Assembly (NCBI GenBank): GCA_025529335.1 | Contig: JAMYHX010000048.1 | Coordinates: 1 to 64,000, forward strand | Source of the DNA: Rhizopus sp. PT2906 | Taxonomy: Eukaryota; Mucoromycota; Mucoromycetes; Mucorales; Rhizopodaceae | Direction: 5' to 3' | DNA: 64,000 nucleotides | Shown: piece after piece, positions 12,536 through 24,708 of the stretch | How the letters are laid out: the number at the start of each line of letters is the position of its first letter | Numbering within the stretch: the stretch's first letter is position 1 | Made by a program: the position numbers and the translations under genes | Notes under the pieces: generated by a model | What the model was told of the DNA's origin: nothing | What the model saw: the letters and a program-made list of their open reading frames with translations, nothing else | Databases searched by the model: none

Positions 12536-12734
12536 ATGCCTTGTAAATAAAAAGAAATTGTTATTTATTTAGAATATAAAATTACATAATCTTTGATTGG
12601 TTCCATCATTCTTTATTTGTAAGATTCAATCGTTTCTGCGTGTGTAACTATTAAGGAAAGGGGATTTTTGCTGACACAAATTTATTTATATTTTCCCTCA
12701 CCTGCGATTTATTTTTCTTTTTTTTTCTTACAAC

Positions 12735-14763
12735 ATGTTCAGAGCAGCTACTACAAGAGTATCACCACGCTTATCTTTGGCCACAAGAGTAAGTACTATT
12801 GATGACTTATTGACAGACTTAGTCATTTTATATATCATAGTCTGCTGCCAAACGATGGGCTACCACGACACCCAAGACACCCGTTGATCCTACTGCACCT
12901 GGTCCTATGCTTCGATACCAAAAGAATTTACCCAAGCTTCCTGTACCTGCCTTGAGTGCTACTCTTCAAAAGTACTTGCAATCTGTTCGTCCTCTCTTGA
13001 GCGATGCCGAATTTCAACGCACTGAACAAGCTGTCAAAGAGTTTGAAGCCCCTGGAGGGCTAGGACAAGAATTGCAAGAACGATTGCTTGCCAAAGCTAA
13101 TGATCCTAACGTTGTCAATTGGATGGAAGACTGGTGGTTAGACCAAGCCTACATGGGCTACCGTGATCCTGTTGTGATTTATGTGAGTTATTTCTTCCTT
13201 TACAAGGACGATAAATTACGCAAGTCTCCTGCTCAACGTGCTGCTGCCATCGCTACAGCTGCCTTGGAGTTTAAGCGACAGATTGCTCAAAAGACGTTGG
13301 AACCCGAATATGTCAAGGGAGAGCCTCTGTGTATGGATTCATTCAAGTACATGTTTAACAATTGTCGTATTCCCAAGAAGCCATCGGACTATGAAGTCAC
13401 ATTTGATATCTTGAACAATAACCATGTGGTTGTGTTGAGAAAGAACAGATTCTTTGTGGTAGATACGATTTACAATGGAAAGCAATTGTCTACTGCTGAA
13501 TTGCAGCATCAGTTCCAAAAGATCATTGATCAAGTCGGTCAATCCAAAGGTATTCCCATTGGTGTGCTGACTTCTGATAACCGTGATAAGTGGACAGATG
13601 TAAGTTGTGATTATAGTCTAGGGAAAATATAGTAAATAACTAATGTGGGGTTGGTAAAACAGTATCGCGAAAATTTAATCGCCGCAAATCCTGAGAACCG
13701 AAAGGTGTTGGAAAAGATCGAATCCTCTGACTTTGTGATATGTTTGGATGACTCCAAGCCTGTGACTCGTGATGAAGGTTCTCGCGCTTGCTGGCATGGC
13801 GATGGACGTAACCGATTCTTTGATAAGCCTCTTCAATTTATCGTATTTGAAAACGGAAAGGCTGGTTTTATGGGAGAACACTCTTGCATGGATGGTATGG
13901 CCACTTGTCGATTGAATGAATTTGTGTGTGATGGTCTGGCCAGAAACAAGATCGAACATGGACCTACTGACATTCGCTCTGATCTTCCTGAACCACAAGA
14001 ACTTCACTTTGACATCAACAGTCAGGTGAGCAAAGATATTGAAGCTGCCGAAACCAACTTTGAAAACTTGATCAAGAAGCATGAATTGACTGTGCTGAAT
14101 TATCAAGCCTATGGTAAGGACTTGATCAAGAAGTACAAGTGCTCTCCTGATGGTTTCGCTCAAATGATTATCCAACTCGCTTATTACAAGATGTTTGGTA
14201 CATCTCGTCCCACTTACGAATCAGCTCAGACCCGTAAATACCAACGTGGACGTACCGAGACTGCCCGTACGGTTACAGTAGACTCTGTTGCCTTTGTCAA
14301 GGCAATGGAAGATCCTAATGTACCCGTTCAGGAAAAGATTGCTGCTTTCCGTAAAGCACTCAAGACCCAAGGTGCCAATATGGCCGACGCTGTCAATGGC
14401 CATGGTTGTGATCGTCACTTGTTTGGCTTGAAGAACAGTTTGAAGGATAGTGAAGAGAAGCCTGAGCTGTTCAAGGATCCCGCCTATGCTTATTCTTCTC
14501 ATTGGTATTTGTCTACCTCTCAACTATCATCTGAGCACTTTGACGGATATGGCTGGGGACAAGTCGTCAATGATGGTTTCGGAGTTGCTTACATGGTCAA
14601 GAAGCACGCCTTGCAATTTAACGTAGCTAGTGTGAAAGATTTAGAGGTTCATGGTACCAAATATGTAAATGGAACTTATCACTTTAAGCAGTGTCTTGAA
14701 GACGCTGCCAATGAGTTGAAGGAATTAATGGATACTGAAATTGCCTCTGAAGCCAAATTATAA
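12735..14763 (+). CDS. cat2: Carnitine O-acetyltransferase, dual mitochondrial/peroxisomal
   Basis: Exons 12735-12788, 12841-13599 and 13663-14763 encode 637 aa. The choline/carnitine acyltransferase catalytic His is at about residue 344 (GEHSCMDG). Residues 1-30 form an Arg/Ser/Ala-rich mitochondrial presequence spread over exon 1 and the start of exon 2. The last three residues are AKL, a canonical PTS1 peroxisomal signal. A second in-frame ATG lies at 12907 (residue 41, MLRYQKNLPKLP), just where the mature domain starts. This is the arrangement known in yeast Cat2, where choice of start decides mitochondrial versus peroxisomal targeting. Function: reversible transfer of acetyl between CoA and carnitine. 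Confidence 0.95.
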
Positions 14764-14994
14764 ATCAGAATAAAATCGTAATTTCTTTTTTAAGCCATGT
14801 GTGTGCAGTAAAATGATCAAGATGATGTACAAATAAAGTAATTAACAGAGCATAATGACGTAGTTATTATTATTATTAAATGTAGGTAAATAAAAAGGAA
14901 AGAAGTGGGGTATGAGTAAGTACAATAGAAAGATAAAAATATGTATAAATATATATAAATATAAATAAAAGAAATGGAATAAAAAGTACATAAG

Positions 14995-15837
14995 TTAACA
15001 TGGTTGAGTGAGGGTAGTAAGCTGAGATTCTAATTCTTGGATACGTTGCTTATAGTTTGATACTTGCTGCTGTAACAGTTTGATATGATCCACTGACTTT
15101 CGCAAGATAGCCCCTTTATTGGGCTTATTATTATTGCCAATATGTGTAGTAATTTCTTCATACATATAATCTGGTAAGAGCGTGCCTAACTCTTGAATGC
15201 GCTCATTAATATTTTCTCTTCTTCTTCTTTCGACTATAAAAGCCATGTTGATACACATGCATATGCAGAATGATATTATGTTATTTACCTGCATTATGAG
15301 ATTCCCTTCTTCTTCGCTTCTTTTCCGTTAATATTTGCTGTCTAATGCAAAGCATAAACAATCCCGATTATGAATATAATGTGTGATATCTTACTGTAAC
15401 TGTAAAGACTCAAAATCCTCCATGCTTGTATTTTGATTTAGAGCAGCCAGATAACCCATCTGAGAAGGAGCCGAAAATGGGCCATTAAATAAAGTAGGAC
15501 TCTGTGGAGAGACTGATAAGAGAGTATCTGCACTATTATATTTTTGATGAAAGTCCATCAAAAAGGATTGTGGTGGATGAGAGTTAGACAGCACAGATGA
15601 ATAATCAGATGGAGATTCTTCAGACATGATATCCATATCAATCACTCTATTGTTATGTTTGACGTCTAGTTCATCAAAATCACTCAGCAGTGGAGATAAG
15701 AAGCCACCTTGTTGCGGATAATCTTCCATCAAGACTTGTTGTTGTTGTTGTTGTTGTTGATGATGATAATATTGATGTTGTTGTTGCTGTAAATGATAAT
15801 CAGTAGGATGTCTCAATTTAAATGGGCTTTCAGTCAT
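14995..15837 (-). CDS. bHLH-leucine zipper transcription factor, MITF/TFE/USF-like
   Basis: Exons 15837-15395, 15341-15289 and 15233-14995 encode 244 aa. The N-terminal half is rich in Gln, His, Ser and Pro with a short polyQ run (residues about 17-34). The basic region, split across exons 2 and 3, is ESHNAVERRRRENINERI; His163, Glu167 and Arg171 give the H-E-R signature of class B bHLH proteins that bind CACGTG. The loop is long and Asn-rich, helix 2 is KGAILRKSVDHIKLLQQ, and heptad leucines continue to the C-terminus. The chosen start is the ATG at 15837; the open frame continues 96 codons upstream but encodes an unlikely hydrophobic stretch containing a TATA box. It converges on cat2. Confidence 0.9.
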
Positions 15838-15906
15838 GTCTTGGATAATTGCAAAAGTAAATAAAAATGATAAAAAACGGAAAAGTGAGCAAGGGGCGCA
15901 GTGCAG

Positions 15907-15914
15907 TTTTATAC
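15907..15914 (-). promoter_or_regulatory. TATA box of the bHLH gene
   Basis: Minus-strand gtataaaa about 70-77 bases before the chosen ATG at 15837. It supports that ATG over an upstream in-frame one, because the TATA box would otherwise lie inside the coding frame. Confidence 0.5.
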
Positions 15915-16130
15915 ACGGAAGACGTAAACGCTGTGTGTGAAAAAGAAGGTCGGCAATTGAAACCATAACAACAATAAGAAAAAGGATAAATGCAGGCACA
16001 TATGACTTATCAACTGAGCAGGTCAGAAAACTTCTTTTTATTCTATAAAAGGAGAAAGAAACGCAGAGTTTAAATAGGAGAGGGGGGTATAGGTGACATA
16101 TATCGTCTTCATTGGACTCGTTCATGTGTA

Positions 16131-16884
16131 CTAATAGGGCTTATATCGATTACTTTGGTGATCACTATTTCGTGATTTTGACGTATTGTCTTCATCGGCC
16201 TGGCTCCTTTTTTTTAATGATTGTAATTTTTGTTCTATTGCCCTGATCTTTGCATCCATACTATTTGATGTTAGTTTCAAACATGAAACACTTCATTTTT
16301 TTATCTTACTTTTTTTGATGCAACAGTTTCTGTCTGTTACTTAGCAACGGTGTCGACGGAAGCTTTCGTCTGCTATGATCATTATCCTGCTCCATTGTCT
16401 ATTTTAGGTTACTTTGATGACGAAATCTGCATAAAAATTATGTTACCGTATGTGCAAATGATATCACAATCGATTTATTCTTTATCCGTTTACCATGCAA
16501 AGCATTGATCGCTTTTAACGCTTGCTAAAAATAAATGAGCTAACGTTACGTATGGCGCCATCCATGTTACCTCTTTCTTTTCATATTCTAGAAAACAGTA
16601 TCCTTTTGGCTGTCCCTTTTTAGGCCCCGTCCGATGAACTAAACTGTCAATATACGTAATTTTTCCAAATGGTTCGAATAACTTGAGGATGGTGTATCTA
16701 ATATATTTGTTAACGTCATTTTATATGCATGTATATTGATTATGTTTACTCATCAATCACGTCAGCCAAGTTGCCAATGTATAATCTCTATAGGATGCTT
16801 AGCCAATGTTTACTTTTATCTCTCAAGTACCTTTGTATTTGTTGTCGTAGTTTCTTTTGCTTCTGTTGATGTAGTTAATGACAT
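16131..16884 (-). CDS. RNA-binding protein RBM18 homologue
   Basis: Six short exons (16884-16831, 16787-16750, 16697-16571, 16524-16447, 16398-16310, 16260-16131) join in frame to 171 aa. One RRM spans about residues 18-100: RNP2 is RLYIGNL and RNP1 is KGYCFLEY, with QPKGYC matching the GQPRGYCF of animal RBM18. The tail contains MDAKIRAIEQKLQSLKK, the short conserved helix found after the RRM in RBM18. Function in fungi is unknown to me; RBM18 is a nuclear RRM protein. All introns have GT/AG ends. The gene starts divergently from erv46, 503 bp away. Confidence 0.88.
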
Positions 16885-17387
16885 GAATCAGTTTAAAAAA
16901 TCTAAAAGAATATTGCAGAAAGAAAAACCCAAATGGCTGTCTACAAACTAACCAATAGAATGCCTGTATTACAAAATAATCAAAGCTTTATTAAATGTCA
17001 TGGCAGTAAGAAGGATACAGGTTTTTCGATGCTATTGGCATGACTTCTTTTGGTGTATTTCCTATAATATCTCTCTATCTCTCTCTCCATCATTTATCAG
17101 TTATCGATTTTTCTGAGTAGCTCTAAACTGTAAGCAACGAATGTTGCATACTGGCCTTTAAAAGTATGGGTGAAGACCTTCCCTGCTTCGTTCAAGAAGG
17201 CAATAATTTTGTAATCCAATCACCGTATCAAACACGATCCTTCTTTTGATGGAAGTTAGATTTTTACAGTGATCTTAAAGCGTTAAAAACCTGTACACCA
17301 CCTGTATTCCATCAACTGAGATTTAAGAACTAATAAAAAAAACCAGTCAATTTTAGATAAAAAGCCTGTCTTCTATATTAGTATACG
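16885..17387. promoter_or_regulatory. Divergent promoter region RBM18 / erv46
   Basis: About 500 bp shared by the two divergent starts. It has a tctctatctctctctcc tract at about 17070-17090. No other gene is seen. Confidence 0.4.
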
Positions 17388-18781
17388 ATGGCGAAGAAAG
17401 GAGCATTATTTCGTAATCTACGCCAATTTGATGGATATGCAAAGACATTAGACGAATTTCGTGTCAAGACAACATCAGGCGCATCTGGTATATTTATTTC
17501 CTTTCCTCCTTTTTTCAATTATATTTAACTCTTTTTTATAAAGTTACCTTGATTAGTGCTCTTATTGTCATTTACCTGGTTCTATCAGAACTAATAACAT
17601 ACAACACATCTACATGGAGTCCAAGTCTGGTTGTAGATAAAAGTCGAAAAGAAAAAATGCCTATAGACTTTAACATCACGTTTCCTCATGTGCCTTGCCA
17701 TAGTATGTTCTTAGTCTATATGTTGTATTAAACTAACATGCTTGTAGTGCTTAGCATTGATATAATGGATGATACAGGAGAGCATTCAACAGGATATTCA
17801 CAAGATATAACAAAAGTAAGACTTGACCTGTCCGGAAAGGTGATTGAAAGCGGCCAAACTGTCAGTAAGTGTCTTTTTGTTAAGAGCATAGATGAAGCAT
17901 GGAGCTGATATCCTTAGAATAGAACTAGGAGATCACACCAAAGATGCAGAAAAGGCTCTACAGCCAGTGCCTGAATGTGGTAGTTGTTATGGTGCAACAC
18001 CACTTCGTGAAGACGGTTGTTGTCACACTTGTCAAGATGTTCGAGAAGCCTATATCAAGCAAGGGTGGGGACTTGTGAATACAAAAGAAATTGAACAGTG
18101 TGTGCGTGAAGGATGGTTAGAAAAACTTGAAAAACAGTCAAACGAAGGATGCAACGTGCATGGACATCTCTTGGTAAACAAGGTGCGAGGAAACTTTCAT
18201 TTTGCACCAGGAAGTGCCTTTCAGGCTGGTTCGATGCATATACATGATCTTCAGGAATACTCAGCAGGGGCAGCAGAAGGACATAAATTTGATATGAGTC
18301 ATGTCATTCACAAGCTAAGATTTGGCCCAGATACCAAAGATCAAAGTGAAGAGGTCTTGGCAGTTACAAATGCCTTGGCTGGCACAGTCAAGGATAGTAC
18401 GAATGGTAAGTTCATGCTAAGATATGATATGACATATTCATACTCTTTGTAGGACGTGTAGTGTATCAATACTTTTTAAAAATTGTCTCTACCGAGTTTC
18501 GACATTTGAAGAACATAGTCTATACCAATCAATACTCTGTTACCCAAAATGAAATGACGCTCAGGGATGGAGTATCTGGTCTCCCAGGCGTCTTTTTTAA
18601 TATAGAGATCTCACCTATGCATATCATTTACCAAGAATCAAGACCCGCTTTTAGTAGCTTAGTAACAGGTCTCTTGGCTATTGTCGGTGGTATCTTTACA
18701 GTAGCAGGGTTAATTGATCGTGTAGTATACAAAGCTGAACGTGCTTACAAGAAGAAGATGGAGCTGGGAAAAACTCTTTGA
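17388..18781 (+). CDS. erv46: ERV46/ERGIC3 ER-Golgi cargo receptor
   Basis: Five exons: 17388-17487, 17544-17702, 17748-17864, 17905-18405, 18453-18781, about 401 aa. The N-terminus LRQFDGYAKTLDEFRVKTTSG precedes a first membrane segment (about residues 34-54). The luminal domain carries CGSCYGA and EDGCCHTC, the ERGIC-type cysteine motif. GLPGVFFNIEISPMHI leads into the second membrane segment near the C-terminus. The protein cycles in COPII/COPI vesicles with Erv41. The exon 3/4 junction is uncertain: GTAAGT at 17865 with an acceptor at 17904 gives a 40-nt intron; GTGATT at 17840 with the acceptor at 17891 gives a more typical 52-nt intron and a 397-aa protein. Confidence 0.92.
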
Positions 18782-19046
18782 GAAATACAAAGGGTTGTTT
18801 ACATCAAATAAAGACATTAAAAGTTACCCGACACTTTCCATATAAGGAAATTAGTATTTGATGATAATAATCAGTCTCTTTCTATTTTAGTCAATTACTG
18901 TTTTTTTATTGGTGGAATGAAAAAAGAAGGTACGGTAATTAAAATTTCTTGGTATACTTTTGCCAAGTACTACGATTTTTTGAATGCATAAAAGACTTTC
19001 TTTTCTTTTTTTTTTCTTTTTTTTTTCTCATAAATAATAAGAAAAG

Positions 19047-21647
19047 ATGGGCGGAGGATCGATTTATAACAAAGAAAATATTGAATTACTAAACTTGCCA
19101 CAAGAACAAAAGCAATACAATCCATACTTAAACCTGCAACAATACAATTCACTTTATCCGACATATGACCCAAACGAATATCAAATACATCCAATCACTT
19201 TGAATGATTTACCTCCTGAATTACCGCCTGTGCCTGAAGCTTATAGACAGCCAAGAAATAATGACCAAGACACAGTGAGGTTGGTTTATACAAAATCGGG
19301 ATTCTATCTAAAAGAACCAAACATGCATGGCTTCTTTACTATATTTTCAAAATCAATGGTAACAGCTTTTTCAAACGCTGCTAGGGTTATATGTTAACTA
19401 TATCTAAATTAGGAAAATATGAATGTCCATATAGCTTGGATACCCGAATATCTTATAGAACCTGTCGATATCGATCGATTCATTCAATTGGATGGACAAT
19501 TAGCTTCTGACGATGATTACCCAGATATTCATATTAATCTCGAAGGCGAGACAATGATGATCATGCTTAAAGATATAGACACAATATATGCTCCTCCTCC
19601 TTCTGAAGAAGAGCAAGGATCCATGCTGATAACACTAAATACAGGAGAAATGCTAAAGCCAATCTATTATTCATCCCAAGATCATTGGCCAGGATACGAT
19701 ATTATTGATATATTAAGCGCCTTCATTTTGATAAAAAGGTAAGGTTGAAAAAATGACACTTTTTCTATTGGTGCCGACCTATTCTTATTAGGGCAGAAGA
19801 CATGGACTACCTTTATTTAGTTAGTTCCTCTACAGAGAATGATTTAGAATACCAACCACAAGTATCCACCAGGGCGACTTCAGTCCGATCAGCATCATCA
19901 ATGAATACAGCAAGACTATCTGAACAACCCAAACGAAGCGCCTCAGAGATCGTATTCTCCGAAAGGCAATCAGTGCGTGGATTAGGGCCATCGAATGAAA
20001 ATGCTGTACCTAAACTGCCGCCAAGATCAAACAGCCCAGAGATTTCTTCACAGCAGCAAAGGGAGAAAAGTGAATCGTCGACTCCTTTGCTGACAACGGC
20101 TTCAGCTGCAGCAGATCCTTTTGACCCATTTATCAGTACAATACGAGATGCTCAATGGACAATTCTTGAAAGATTATCAAGAATTACTCAGTACTCACGG
20201 GATACAGCGTCCCAAGTACTGGAACATCCTATAGCAAGACCAGTATTACCCCTTTTACCCCCCTCTCTACAGCAATTGCTAAAGAAGGATAATATGCTAG
20301 ACGATTATGAAACAGCATCTCAATACTTGGCGCAGTACGGACAAGCCACAGCGGAGGACGAGCATTTCTTGGATGATCATGAGCTTCAGAATCTCTTGGC
20401 TGATATACCTGAGCTCCAGGGACCTTCACCCATTCACACTAGGCGTCGTGGACCAATCGCTGCAGAAGAGTGGGTAAGTCTGTTTGATCAAGAAGGCAAG
20501 CTATCTATACCTATACCACAAGTGAAGCAAATGATCTTTCAAGGTGGCCTGGATAATGAAGTTCGTGCAGAGGCATGGAAGTTCTTGCTGGGTATCTATC
20601 CTTGGCATTCAACTTTTGAAGAGAGGGATGCTATTCGACAAAGTCAGACCGAAGCTTACTACCGAATAAAAGCCGTATGGTTTAATGACATCAGTGTGCA
20701 GGAATCAAACGAGTTCCAAGATGAAAAGCACCGTATAGACAAGGATGTACATCGCACTGATAGAAATCATGAGGCATTTGCAAATGAGGATATGCCAAAT
20801 CCAGATCCTCAAATGGTTGTTGGGACAAACAGTAACATGGAGACTATGAAAGATATTCTTGTGACGTATAACTTTTACAATACCGAGCTTGGATATGTCC
20901 AAGGCATGTCAGATCTATTGGCACCCTTGTTTGTTATCATGAATGATGAAGCCATGTCCTTCTGGGCTTTTACACGCTTTATGGATAGAGTGGTAAGAGT
21001 GAAATGTTAATATGATAAAAATAAGCGTGCTCACTTTTTTAATAGCAATCCAACTTTTATATGGACCAATCTGGTATGCATGCACAACTCAAGACACTCA
21101 ACCTCTTGGTTCAATTTATGGATCCTGTGTTGCATAAACGATTTGAAGAGATTGATATATCCAACCTCTTCTTTTGCTTCCGTTGGTTACTTGTCTGGTT
21201 CAAGCGAGAATTTGATTGGGAAGATATCATTAAACTCTGGGAGAACCTATGGACAGACCATCTAACAAAAAAGATGATACTCTTCATTGCCTTGGCTGTT
21301 ATAGACACTCACAGGGAAAAGATATTAAACGAACTAAACCAGTTTGATGAAGTTCTTCGAGTAAGCTAATACTCAAAAACTGATGTTATCTATTACTTAT
21401 ATACATCACATAATAGTACATTAATGACCTGACTGGAAATATTGACTTGAATCACACTTTAGAACGAGCAGAAGTGCTTTATTATCAATTTGAAAGAAAG
21501 ATTCGAGCAATGCAACGCAAGACTAATCTATTGAAAGATAGACTTGAAGAAAGAACTGTGTGGAATAGCCCAGAAAGATACAAGATTCAGGAGGATATGG
21601 AGAAATTGAAGATACCTGATCATTTACTAGAACTAATCACATTATAA
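19047..21647 (+). CDS. gyp7: TBC-domain Rab GTPase-activating protein, GYP7/TBC1D15 type
   Basis: Five exons (19047-19358, 19413-19738, 19792-20992, 21046-21360, 21417-21647) give 794 aa. The first 260 residues contain a DUF3548-like region (VHIAWIPEYLIEP) typical of the TBC1D15/GYP7 group, then a Ser-rich disordered linker. The TBC domain runs from about residue 460 (GGLDNEVRAEAWKFLLGIYP) and contains the arginine-finger motif IDKDVHRTDR and the glutamine-finger motif YVQGMSDLLAP, so it should be catalytically active. The C-terminus is helical. The expected substrate is Ypt7/Rab7 at the vacuole by analogy with Gyp7; that is inference. Confidence 0.9.
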
Positions 21648-22699
21648 ATCTGTCCATATTTGTATATATAAATAACAAAATTATATAAAGTATATCTTCA
21701 TAAATACATGTTCAAATAGAGATATTTTAATAATGTAACACTCTGAGTTTCACAAATCAAGGGGTTTTCCAAACGACTGCATGTCATTCTTATAATCTAG
21801 TCTAGTATTTACTTGTTACAAGTTTTATTTAATGACAATATGTATATATTATAAAGTTGATGATAAATATTTCTAGCTTTGGGAAAAAGTAAAGCAACAT
21901 GAAATTAGGACTTTTTTTATTGTTAAAATAAAAATAAAAATAATAATAAAGCTTGCTTTTGCTGCTTAATGAATTCTACAAAATAAACTATATTCTTAAT
22001 GTTGTTTGGAAAATGTAAAAGTTAATTATAAATGTTAAAACAATCTATTTACGCGTTTCAAGAGTCAAAGCAAAGGAAGAAGGGTCCTTTAGGGATCATG
22101 ACTTTTCTAATGACAAATACTTGTATGCGCTTGTCTTTATGCGAGCCTTCTTTTGGAACCAACTGCGTAATGGCGTTTAATCTTCATTTTATAAAGACGT
22201 AAAATGTTATTCATAGACTGCTATTTCTTACTTTGCTTTCTTTTTAACAAATTTTTGTTCCTTGACCATAATTAACATTTTGCATTCAGAGCGTGAATCA
22301 ACTTTATAAACTACAAAATAAGTATTTGTAAATTCATTGAATAATTAACATCTCGAGATTATGGAGTAGCTTTAACATTACCAACATATTATATAATCCA
22401 ATAAAGCAAGCAAGGACGGGATGTTTATTCATCAAACTGATCTATTCATCATGTTTTATATTGCTGTTGTCTTTCATTCTTACAATAGACACTCTGACAC
22501 TTTTTGGATGCATCAAGATAAAATAGCAACAATGACCTATAAATTAGACTTGATTATAAACAAAGAAAAAGCCTCGAAGAAATGCATGAAAAAAGAAGAC
22601 CATAATTTTTCAAAAAGAAAAGCGGAGTTCATACTTGATGGCTTTTTGAAAGGAGTGCAAACAGACGCTTTTCCTGACAGCAGTAAATTATACAGGGGC
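21648..22699. other. AT-rich intergenic
   Basis: No gene beyond a short coding-like minus-strand piece at 22058-22180. The open frame running into the lysyl-tRNA synthetase start from 22421 is treated as 5' leader. Confidence 0.4.
22058..22180 (-). other. Short coding-like fragment, unidentified
   Basis: A minus-strand frame reads NAITQLVPKEGSHKDKRIQV, then IRKVMIPKGPFFLCFDS and a stop. It looks like the end of a protein, but an in-frame TGA lies just upstream and no convincing exon precedes it. Possibly a relic. Confidence 0.2.
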
Positions 22700-24595
22700 A
22701 TGTTTCGAAGCATATTTAAGCGACAGCTATTATTATACTCTAGACAAACACCGAAGCGATACTTGACACAAAAAGCATTAGGTCATAAAAACAAAAAGGG
22801 AACTCATTATAACCTATACCAACATGTTCATTAGATGTACCCAAGGTTAATCAATATCCTCGCTTCAAGATCATACCCGAGATACATGGCAAATGGATAT
22901 CAGTAAAGGATTTAGAGAGATATCAAACCTTGCTTGAGAAAGGTCAAAAAGCTGAACAAGACATTGTAACATTGACAGGCAGGATCAGTTCAAAAAGAGA
23001 ATCAAGTGCAAAGCTGATATTTTATGACATTGTACAAAATGGAGAAACTGTGCAAGTAGTCGCTTCACGTAACAGATTTAATGGAACACCTAAAGATTTT
23101 GAAGAAGCTAATAGACAGCTATCAAGAGGAGACATTGTTTGTACGTATGCCTCATGTTTTCCTCGATATATTTGTCTATATTAACCATTTAATTTATATA
23201 AAAAAAGCCTTTACAGGAGTACCTGGTAAAACAAACCATGGGCAGCTTAGTGTATTTGTAACAAAGGAAATGAAGGTTCTTACACCTTGTTTGCGTGATA
23301 TTCCTTTATCTGGTCTTAAAGATCACGTATGCATAAATTATTGATGGTCAACTGGTTTGATAACATGTGTTTTTTTTTTATTTATGTAGGAAAAACGATT
23401 TCGACAACGACATTTAGATTTATTAGTGAATCCCACGTCTGTGAATATATTAAAAACTAGATCCAAGGTATTGCGCTATGCTTCAAAAAATACTCTTATA
23501 CTGAACGAGTTTCCAGATTGTTCGATACATTAGAGATTTTTTTGATAGTCGAGGCTTTTTGGAAGTAGAGACACCTGTCTTGTCCACGAGTGCTGGTGGT
23601 GCTAATGCTCGTCCATTTGAAACTCATGCACACGCATTAGACGTAGATATGCAGCTTCGGATTGCCCCAGAGCTTTATCTCAAGAGGTTGGTCATAGGAG
23701 GTATGGATCGTGTCTATGAAATTGGGAAACAGTTTAGAAATGAAGGCGTTGATGCAGACCACAACCCTGAATTTACAACGTGCGAGTCTTATCAGGCTTA
23801 TGGAAATTTAGAGACCCTGATGAATGATACGGAAGAGCTCCTTTCTGGGATGGTGGCTGAAGTGTGTGGCAATAAGCCTGTAATGACCAAGACGGGACAT
23901 ATTGTTGATTTCAAAACGCCTTTCAACAGAATTAACGTGATGGAAAGGTTATCATCTGTTTTAGGAACTCCAATTTCTTTCTTGGATTCTCCAGGTATAT
24001 ATTGCAGATAGGTTATAACTTATGAATCTGACTTTATCCTGTATGCTAGATGCTTTGGATCGACTAATAGAGATTTGTAAACAGTTAAAAATACATCCAT
24101 CTGAACCACTCACGATCACTCGTATACTTGATGAATTGATATCAGTGTATATTGAGCCAGAATGTGTGCAACCCACGTTCTTGTATAATCATCCTCTTGC
24201 CCTTAGTCCATTAGCCAAGGATGCAATTGATGACAATGTAGGTTTAATTTGGTTTTATAAGCGCTTATTTAATACAGCCTTTTTAGGGACAAAGATACGC
24301 TGCTCGATTCGAGTTATTTATTGGAGGAAAAGAAATAGTGAATGCCTATGAAGAATTAAATGATCCAGAAGAACAGCGTAAACGGTTCAAAGAACAGCTT
24401 AAAGAGAAAGATTTAGGAGATGTGGAAGTGCCATTACCAGATATGGACTATTGTGAAGCTTTAGAGTATGGTTTACCTCCTACAGCAGGCTGGGGTATGG
24501 GTATTGACCGAGTAGTTCAGCTATTGACTGGAGCTAGTCATATTAGAGAAGTCTTAGCTTTCCCTCTCATGCGCCCGTTGAACACCAAGGAATAA
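22700..24595 (+). CDS. msk1: Lysyl-tRNA synthetase, mitochondrial (class II)
   Basis: Seven exons (22700-22781, 22835-23140, 23208-23326, 23390-23467, 23517-23994, 24050-24237, 24287-24595) encode 519 aa. Residues 1-27 (MFRSIFKRQLLLYSRQTPKR..) are a basic mitochondrial presequence, which fixes the start although the frame is open further upstream. Then an OB-fold anticodon domain, motif 1 region (FLEVETPVLST), motif 2 FRNEGVDADHNPEFT with the LysRS-specific ESYQAYG, PLSPLAK, and motif 3 GWGMGIDRVVQLL. All catalytic motifs are intact. It charges mitochondrial tRNA-Lys. A cytosolic enzyme must be encoded elsewhere unless alternative starts are used. Confidence 0.95.
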
Positions 24596-24708
24596 ATACA
24601 TGTAAATAGCTTAGATCTCTTCAGTTCAATGATATTTGATAACACACACACACTCTTAATTATTAAAACAAAAAAGTCATCTTTGTAACAGTTACATCAT
24701 AACAAAAA

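Noticed and set aside
15838..16125. N-terminal extension of the bHLH protein starting MNESNEDD
   Set aside because: The extension is hydrophobic and unlike a transcription factor, and the TATA box lies within it.
22421..22699. 93-residue N-terminal extension of mitochondrial lysyl-tRNA synthetase
   Set aside because: The ATG at 22700 starts a textbook mitochondrial presequence; the upstream part has no similarity and reads as AT-rich leader.
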